Below are positions 8,249 to 12,361 of a stretch of DNA of 12,361 nucleotides, one piece after another. Made by a program: the position numbers and the translations under genes. This stretch comes from an uncultured Bacteroidota bacterium. Its GTDB lineage: Bacteria > Bacteroidota > Bacteroidia > Chitinophagales > S012-47. Where the stretch lies: the NCBI GenBank assembly GCA_913062655.1, contig CAJXXO010000049.1, positions 1-12,361 of the forward strand, written 5' to 3'. The notes under the pieces are model-generated. The model was not told the DNA's origin and ran no database searches. It saw nothing but the letters and a program-made list of their open reading frames with translations. The number at the start of each line of letters is the position of its first letter. Position 1 is the stretch's first letter.

Positions 8249-9388
8249 TCAATGCTTTTGGGGCAGTAATAAATTGAGCTGTGCGTGAATGCCTAGCTGC
8301 CAGGTGAGTGCTGAAGGTGTGGTAGTTGAGGATAAGGCGTGCGATACACTACCCCGTGCACCCAGGGAGAACAGGTAATTTCTACCCAAATACCAATCCC
8401 GGCTAATGCCGGCTACATATCCCAATTCATGGGTGTTGAATTGATTGGGCATGAAGAGGTCAGCCGATCCATCCAGGTTGACCCAGTTCATACGACCATA
8501 CTGCAAGCCCACCTGGTAGTTCCATATAGAGGGAAGCGTATTCGTTCGACTGGCAACCGGTTGACGATATTTAACCAACACAGGGATACGCACATAATTG
8601 GTAGTGGCAGAAAAGACATCTTGTTCCATTACTGGCGACTGTGCGGCATGGTCAAATCGCACGCGTGTGCCTTCTGCAGAACTGATCAAGGCATCTACCT
8701 CTATCCCCCATCGTGGGCTGAAATCATAATGAAAGGCCATACCGTAGGCCATGCCCGGCTGCATGCCTAATGAAGCATGATCAACGGGCAAAGAACCACC
8801 TGCATGCTGACCTAACTGGGCCTGCACAATAGGACCAACCCGAAAACCGGATACGGCATAGCGTTTAAGCTGCTCTTCCTCGTCATAAAAGACCGGGTTG
8901 ACCACCATAACCTGATCCGTTGACAATCGGTCAACAGAAAGAGACGACAACCGGCTCAAATCAGCATAGGCTGGCTGAACTATTGCAGGAGGGGCAGGTG
9001 CCTGAAGTGTTCCTGATGAGGAACCAGTCGTAGCCGTCATCTCGGTTGTTGTGGGTTTAGTTGAGCTATTTTTGCGGGTATTGACTGGTTTATTTAGCGC
9101 ATTGGCGGCTAATAATTGGGCCACTGTGTTGGGTGAGAATTGCAACTGGCTATCCCACGTGGAAATGGACTGCAGGGCGGGTGATGAAGAAGAGGTCATC
9201 CATTTTGCACCACCCCAAATGCCTAAGGAGACCAAGACAGCCGCTACAGGCACCCACCAAAAGAAAGCGCCTCGCGCCTTACGTTTGGGCAACTGCGATT
9301 CAATGCCCACCCAATTCAGCTCAGAAGGCGTGCTGGACAGGTCACCTAGCCGGTCTTTAAATACGCTATCAAAGTCTTTGTCTGACAT
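8249..9388 (-). CDS. Fused anti-sigma-like / transmembrane / outer-membrane beta-barrel-like protein
   Basis: From the ATG at 9388 this is 379 residues; an ATG at 9394 is equally possible, while the longer TTG-type extension is unlikely. The first 40 residues are charged and carry the pattern FDSVFKDRL, then P, then NWVGIESQL, a short cytoplasmic segment I associate with Bacteroidota membrane proteins encoded after ECF sigma genes. A membrane helix follows at about 41-58 (FFWWVPVAAVLVSLGIW), with no signal-peptidase site. Next comes a linker of roughly 120 residues rich in Ser, Thr, Ala and Pro. The C-terminal 190 residues look like a small beta barrel (FRVGPIVQAQLG, MAYGMAFHYDF, WGIEVDALI, YVRIPVLVKY, WNYQVGLQYG, LGYVAGISRDW). 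The start lies inside the sigma gene (20 bp overlap), so the two are coupled. I infer a regulator of that sigma factor which might reach from inner to outer membrane. Topology is unproven; the C-terminal domain could instead stay in the periplasm. Confidence 0.75.
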   Translation of the reverse strand: MSDKDFDSVFKDRLGDLSSTPSELNWVGIESQLPKRKARGAFFWWVPVAAVLVSLGIWGGAKWMTSSSSPALQSISTWDSQLQFSPNTVAQLLAANALNKPVNTRKNSSTKPTTTEMTATTGSSSGTLQAPAPPAIVQPAYADLSRLSSLSVDRLSTDQVMVVNPVFYDEEEQLKRYAVSGFRVGPIVQAQLGQHAGGSLPVDHASLGMQPGMAYGMAFHYDFSPRWGIEVDALISSAEGTRVRFDHAAQSPVMEQDVFSATTNYVRIPVLVKYRQPVASRTNTLPSIWNYQVGLQYGRMNWVNLDGSADLFMPNQFNTHELGYVAGISRDWYLGRNYLFSLGARGSVSHALSSTTTPSALTWQLGIHAQLNLLLPQKH

Positions 9389-9941
9389 AGGCATCGTACG
9401 TTTCGCTAAACCGCGATGCAATTTTTTCTTTCAAAATATTTCGCGCACGGGCCAACTGCGACTTGCTCGTCCCTTCACTGATACCGAGCAATTCTGCGAT
9501 CTCGCGGTGTGTATATCCCTCTATGGCATATAGGTTGAACACTACGCGGTACCCGTCAGAAAGCTCATTTACCAACTGCAAGAGGTCGTCCACTGCCAAC
9601 TCCTGCAAGGCGGCATTGTCGATCTCGCTGGCATCCTTCTCTTTCACCTCTACTACCGAATACATGGGATTGGACCTCCGATAGTGTTCAATGGCGGTAT
9701 TGATGAATATCCGCCTGATCCACCCTTCAAAAGATCCGGTACCCTTGTACTTCTCCAGGTAACGAAACACCTTTACAAATCCTTCCTGCAACAGGTCTTC
9801 CGCGATATGGTAGTTTTTGGCATAGCGCAGGCATACGCCAAACATTTTGGCGGCAAATTGATCATACAACTGCTTTTGAGCAGCGGACTTGCCCCTGAGG
9901 CAATCCTTGATCAGTTGCTTTTCGGATCGAGAAGGTGTCAT
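9369..9941 (-). CDS. ECF-type RNA polymerase sigma factor, first gene of the fused module
   Basis: This sigma-70 family ECF factor has 190 residues from the ATG at 9941; a TTG at 9953 would add only MLLR and is not favoured. Region 2 covers about 20-90, with AEDLLQEGFVKVF and GSFEGWIRRIFINTAIEHYRR. Region 4 covers about 115-175, with GYRVVFNLYAIEGYTHREIAE and LLGISEGTSKSQLARAR. The wording of regions 2 and 4 resembles, from memory, the Bacteroidota sigma group that includes SigP, tied to type IX secretion control in Porphyromonas; without an alignment this stays tentative. It is clearly different in sequence from the second ECF factor 1.2 kb downstream, so the two are not a recent duplication. 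The downstream gene starts inside this one. A hairpin-forming sequence lies in the 74 bp before the ATG, with a possible -7-like TATCTTTC farther up (10007-10000) lacking a -33 partner. Confidence 0.92.
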   Translation of the reverse strand: MTPSRSEKQLIKDCLRGKSAAQKQLYDQFAAKMFGVCLRYAKNYHIAEDLLQEGFVKVFRYLEKYKGTGSFEGWIRRIFINTAIEHYRRSNPMYSVVEVKEKDASEIDNAALQELAVDDLLQLVNELSDGYRVVFNLYAIEGYTHREIAELLGISEGTSKSQLARARNILKEKIASRFSETYDAYVRQRL

Positions 9942-9954
9942 GCGCAATAACAAT

Positions 9955-9992
9955 TAGTCAGACGGGCCTTTAACGGAAAAGGTTGTCTGCTA
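9955..9992 (-). other. Nested inverted repeat in the leader of the ECF sigma gene
   Basis: In the 74 bp between rdgB and the sigma ATG two inverted repeats nest perfectly. The outer arms CAGAC/GTCTG are at 9959-9963 and 9985-9989. The inner arms CCTTT/AAAGG are at 9967-9971 and 9978-9982, with a 6-base loop. The outer stem can extend by TAG/CTA past a one-base bulge. On the - strand no solid T run follows, so this is a poor intrinsic terminator. It could be a leader hairpin or an operator. Function is unknown. Confidence 0.5.
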
Positions 9993-10015
9993 GTATGACG
10001 AAAGATAACAAAGTG

Positions 10016-10597
10016 TCAGGATTGTTGGCGAAGAAATGCGATAAGCTGCTGTATCGCTTTAGCGCGATGGCTAATGGATTGCTTTACGCTTGGCGGCAAC
10101 TGTCCAAAGGTCTCCGTATAGCCATCCGGCCGAAATATGGGATCATACCCAAAGCCACCTTTACCCTGTGGCAAAGTAGTGATCTGACCATCTACAATAC
10201 CTTCGAAAAAATGGTAGGTCCCGTGCAGGTGCAAGGCTACGACTGTGCGGAAACGCGCTTTCCGGTTCGTTTTGCCCTCCATGTCGTGCAATACCTTATC
10301 CATGTTGGCTGTGGCCGACTTATCTGCCCCGGCATAGCGGGCTGAATACACGCCCGGCCTGCCATCCAGTGCGTCAATCTCGAGGCCCGTATCCTCCGAA
10401 AAACCATCTACCCCGAAATGCTGCACCAGGTACGCCACCTTTTCTTTGGCATTACCCTCCAGCGTATCTTGATTTTCCGGTAATTCTCCGGAAAAGCCTA
10501 ATGCACTGATTGGTTCCACCCGCCAATGGCCGGGCAACAAGGCATTTACCTCGTCAATCTTATGCTGATTACCGGTGGCAAAGTAGAGAACCATCAT
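10016..10597 (-). CDS. rdgB: Non-canonical purine NTP pyrophosphatase (RdgB/HAM1 family)
   Basis: This cytoplasmic house-cleaning enzyme hydrolyses ITP, dITP and XTP to the monophosphate and pyrophosphate, keeping deaminated purines out of DNA and RNA. The family motifs are all present in 193 residues: FATGNQHKIDEV at the N-terminus (the T-x-N-x-x-K nucleotide-binding element), SEDTGLEIDAL with catalytic Asp69, the adjoining GRPGVYSARYAG, GGFGYDPIF at 148-155 and the C-terminal SHRAKA at 176-181. The length is normal and no key residue is missing. Two ATGs are adjacent (10597 and 10594); the first overlaps the upstream gene's stop as TAATG, indicating coupling, so it is used here. It is the second gene of a two-gene unit with the HolD-like gene. 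Confidence 0.95.
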   Translation of the reverse strand: MMVLYFATGNQHKIDEVNALLPGHWRVEPISALGFSGELPENQDTLEGNAKEKVAYLVQHFGVDGFSEDTGLEIDALDGRPGVYSARYAGADKSATANMDKVLHDMEGKTNRKARFRTVVALHLHGTYHFFEGIVDGQITTLPQGKGGFGYDPIFRPDGYTETFGQLPPSVKQSISHRAKAIQQLIAFLRQQS

Positions 10598-11034
10598 TAG
10601 ACATTATACATATGCTGTAATGCAGCCCAAAGTGCGGCTTTTCTTTTTGGGTGTTGATTGAGTAGCGACACCGCATCACTCCTTACTATGGTAAAACTTG
10701 CCATATTCAAAGGAGTATAGTCTGGTAGGGTTACCTGCAATGCCATACTTGCCGCGTCAGGCCCCAGGGCGATCACCTTGTGAAAGCCCAATGTATGGCG
10801 CCATTGACCAAGAGGCAGCACCGTATTGGACGCCAACACGACTATTGCGGTATTGTCTTTGTGCTGCTGTATGGCCTGAATCAACTTTTCTACGGTTTGC
10901 TGTTCGGCTGCCTGCCACTGTGCATCCTGTACTACCACCAAGGTCTCTGTTTTGTCAGCCGGAGGCCAATACCAATCGGCTTTTTCAACAGAGAGGTAGT
11001 CAGGTAAATGATAGAGTGTGTCGTGCTGATACAT
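10597..11034 (-). CDS. Small conserved-looking protein, possibly a diverged DNA polymerase III psi (HolD)-like subunit
   Basis: From the ATG at 11034 this is 145 residues; a TTG two codons earlier is less likely. It is cytoplasmic, with no signal or membrane segment, and reads as an alternating alpha/beta protein: strand ETLVVVQDA, helix VEKLIQAIQQH, strand TAIVVLAS, then HKVIALGPDAAS, and a C-terminal helix. The C-terminal part (a strand, then L-N-x-H-P-x-R-K-A-A-L-W-A-A-L) resembles the end of the E. coli psi subunit as I recall it, which has a short NP..RAALW motif after a similar strand. Psi links the chi subunit to the clamp loader of the replicative polymerase. Its stop overlaps the rdgB start by one base, so the two are co-expressed, which fits a genome-maintenance theme. 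A GGGTGA lies 7 bases before the ATG. The similarity is short and unverified; a protein of unknown function is the safe reading. Confidence 0.8.
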   Translation of the reverse strand: MYQHDTLYHLPDYLSVEKADWYWPPADKTETLVVVQDAQWQAAEQQTVEKLIQAIQQHKDNTAIVVLASNTVLPLGQWRHTLGFHKVIALGPDAASMALQVTLPDYTPLNMASFTIVRSDAVSLLNQHPKRKAALWAALQHMYNV

Positions 11035-11078
11035 GAACAATCACCCGATATGGGCAGTTTTTAGTAATTTTAGAAAGG

Positions 11079-11109
11079 CAATAATACGGGGAACGCTACT
11101 ACCTCACAA
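11079..11109 (-). promoter_or_regulatory. Probable promoter of the HolD-like/rdgB unit
   Basis: On the - strand, TTG (11109-11107) is followed after 20 bp by TATTATTG (11086-11079), seven of eight bases to the form TAnnTTTG with normal Bacteroidota spacing. It gives a leader of about 40 bases before the ATG at 11034. It lies back to back with the ilvE promoter. The assignment is by motif only. Confidence 0.45.
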
Positions 11110-11151
11110 CCCCATTTACAGACATTGCCCGGCCCCTAATTGGTTAACTAT

Positions 11152-11159
11152 TAATTTTG
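11152..11159 (+). promoter_or_regulatory. -7 promoter element directly before ilvE
   Basis: TAATTTTG at 11152-11159 matches TAnnTTTG exactly and ends 4 bases before the ilvE ATG. The nearest upstream TTG (11125-11127) is 24 bp away, longer than the usual 19-21 bp. If used, transcription would begin at or next to the start codon and the mRNA would be leaderless. Confidence 0.5.
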
Positions 11160-11163
11160 CAGT

Positions 11164-12249
11164 ATGGAAACATTGGAGACAAGAGAGTACCCTATCCGTA
11201 TCAACCGGATAGCGAAGAGCAGAATTGAGTCCGTTGACTTCTCAAAAATTCCTTTTGGTAAGGTCTTTTCAGACCATATGTTTTATGCCGATTATGTGAA
11301 TGGCAAATGGACTAATGCCACTATTGAGCCCTACGGCAATATCTCGTTTGCCCCCAGTATTTCAGGTCTGCACTATGGCCAGTTGATATTTGAGGGCATG
11401 AAGGCGTACAAGAATGAAGCCGGTGACACCCTGCTATTTAGACCGCTGATGAACTATGACCGCATGGTGAAGTCCGCCAAACGCATGGCGATGCCGGCTG
11501 TACCCAAAGAAATATTCAAGGAAGGATTGCAGGAATTACTTCGCCTGGATAATGACTGGATTCCGCCCCGGCCGGGTGCCAGCCTATACATTCGCCCCTT
11601 CATGTTTGCGACAGATGAATATGTGGGCATCCGTCCTTCAGAGAATTACCGCTTTATGATTTTCACCTGCCCGGTTGGTCCTTACTACGATCGACCGGTG
11701 AAGGTAAAAGTAGCCGAAAAGTACGTTCGTGCTTTTGAAGGCGGTACCGGCCAGGCCAAAACAGCCGGCAACTATGCTGCCACCTTGATGCCGGTCATTG
11801 AGGCGAAAGAGCAAGGTTTTGACCAGATCTTGTGGTTGGACGGCTGCCATTTTGAAGAGGTGCACGAAATCGGTACGATGAATGTCTTCTTTGTGATCGA
11901 TGGCACCGTAGTTACCCCTTCTACCGAAAAGGGCACCATCCTGGAAGGCGTTACCCGCGACAGTGTGATCAAGATATTTGAACATAAGGGTGTGCCGGTG
12001 GAAGTACGGCCCCTGAAGATCGCTGAGGTAGTGGAAGCCCACGAAAAGGGATTATTGCACGATGCCTTTGGAGCCGGCACGGCTGCTACCATAGCACATA
12101 TTTCTGAAATCGGTTACAAAGGCAAACACATGATCTTACCGGATGTAAAGGATCGACCCATCTCCAACATGGTGAAAGAAGAGTTGATCAACATCAAACG
12201 GGGCCGCACAGCCGATCCGTTTGACTGGATCTATACGGTGCCGGCTTAG
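11164..12249 (+). CDS. ilvE: Branched-chain amino acid aminotransferase
   Basis: This is a fold-type IV PLP enzyme that moves the amino group between glutamate and the keto acids of leucine, isoleucine and valine, the last step of their synthesis and the first of their breakdown, in the cytoplasm. The 361 residues match the longer BCAT II type. The PLP-binding lysine is Lys199 in GGTGQAKTAGNYA. Glu235 in VHEIGTMNVFFV corresponds to the residue contacting the pyridine nitrogen. GAGTAATI at 303-310 is the phosphate-binding loop. LHYGQLIFEGMKAY near the N-terminus is the family's conserved segment. The ATG at 11164 is preceded by an exact TAnnTTTG element only 4 bases upstream and no Shine-Dalgarno sequence. 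No other branched-chain amino acid gene is in the window. The stop is 3 bp from the stop of the convergent gene. Confidence 0.96.
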   Translation: METLETREYPIRINRIAKSRIESVDFSKIPFGKVFSDHMFYADYVNGKWTNATIEPYGNISFAPSISGLHYGQLIFEGMKAYKNEAGDTLLFRPLMNYDRMVKSAKRMAMPAVPKEIFKEGLQELLRLDNDWIPPRPGASLYIRPFMFATDEYVGIRPSENYRFMIFTCPVGPYYDRPVKVKVAEKYVRAFEGGTGQAKTAGNYAATLMPVIEAKEQGFDQILWLDGCHFEEVHEIGTMNVFFVIDGTVVTPSTEKGTILEGVTRDSVIKIFEHKGVPVEVRPLKIAEVVEAHEKGLLHDAFGAGTAATIAHISEIGYKGKHMILPDVKDRPISNMVKEELINIKRGRTADPFDWIYTVPA

Positions 12250-12252
12250 CGA

Positions 12253-12361
12253 TTATTGAATCAGTACAGTGAGTGTACTTTGCTTATCTCCCTGCTTTAG
12301 GTGAATCCAGTAAACGCCTGAATGCCAATTTGTTGTTTTGACTATGCTATTTCGCATAATT
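12253..12361 (-). CDS. C-terminal end of a probable type IX secretion cargo protein (sorting domain)
   Basis: On the - strand an open frame enters from the right window edge and ends at TAA (12255-12253), giving the last 35 residues of a gene. They read as a strand, then W-H-S-G-V-Y-W-I-H-L-K-Q-G-D-K, then S-T-L-T-V-L-I-Q. This is the final strand pattern of the type A C-terminal sorting domain of the type IX secretion system: S/pG-x-Y, a hydrophobic strand, a polar turn with Lys, then a hydrophobic last strand. Such proteins are exported to the outer membrane surface or medium and the domain is then removed. The cargo type is outside the window. The stretch is short but the in-frame stop and motif agree well. 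Confidence 0.75.
   Translation of the reverse strand, partial: IMRNSIVKTTNWHSGVYWIHLKQGDKQSTLTVLIQ

Noticed and set aside
8228..8250. 6 bp inverted repeat GATAGT/ACTATC at the end of the fused barrel gene, followed on the - strand by a T run, as a terminator
   Set aside because: The stem is short and AT-rich, the loop is 11 bases and the T run begins about 20 bases later, so it is not a convincing intrinsic terminator.
8339..8770. 143-codon open frame on the + strand opposite the fused barrel protein
   Set aside because: It is antisense to the barrel domain, without signal, membrane segment or known motif.
8249..9388. Fused protein as an assembly or frameshift artefact joining two genes
   Set aside because: The frame is continuous through the linker, codon use does not shift, and I associate this architecture with other Bacteroidota sigma operons.
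7646..9941. The two ECF sigma genes as a tandem duplication
   Set aside because: Their region 2 and region 4 sequences differ at most positions, so they belong to different ECF lineages.
9983..10345. 120-codon open frame on the + strand opposite rdgB
   Set aside because: It runs antisense through the conserved 3' half of rdgB and shows no recognisable domain.

Overview
This window looks like a chromosomal segment from a member of the Bacteroidota. It contains an AT-rich promoter signature of the Bacteroidota type (TAnnTTTG) in front of two genes, ECF sigma factors paired with the anti-sigma and beta-barrel genes usual in that phylum, and the C-terminal end of a probable type IX secretion cargo protein at the right edge. 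Chitinophagia or a related class seems plausible, but the sequence alone does not fix the genus. The window is densely coded. I see no tRNA, rRNA, CRISPR array, insertion sequence or phage gene, and no non-coding gap longer than about 130 bases.

Layout from left to right. (1) The 3' part of a phospholipase D/cardiolipin synthase-type gene on the + strand, which overlaps by 6 bp the tail of (2) a 1202-residue membrane-bound hybrid sensor kinase on the - strand (about six membrane helices, five PAS-type domains, HisKA, HATPase, receiver). (3) galE, upstream of the kinase on the same strand, with its own promoter-like motif. (4) A four-gene block on the - strand, transcribed from 8131 down to 5347: ECF sigma factor, single-pass anti-sigma factor (4 bp overlap), PorT-like outer-membrane beta-barrel protein (2 bp gap) and a small secreted protein of unknown family. 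(5) Directly upstream, a second sigma module on the - strand: an ECF sigma factor overlapping a protein that joins a cytoplasmic anti-sigma-like segment, an inner-membrane helix, a long linker and a beta-barrel-like domain in one chain. (6) A two-gene unit on the - strand: a small protein whose C-terminus resembles the DNA polymerase III psi subunit (HolD), then the RdgB/HAM1 NTP pyrophosphatase (1 bp overlap). (7) A divergent promoter region, then ilvE on the + strand. (8) The last 35 codons of a - strand gene ending in a type IX secretion sorting domain.

The most interesting part is the pair of neighbouring sigma modules, about 4.6 kb in all. One carries the sigma factor, transmembrane regulator and outer-membrane barrel as three separate proteins. 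The other carries the transmembrane regulator and barrel as a single polypeptide. This suggests that in the split module too, the barrel protein reports outer-membrane or cell-surface state to the anti-sigma factor. The rest (galE, rdgB, ilvE) is ordinary metabolism and housekeeping.
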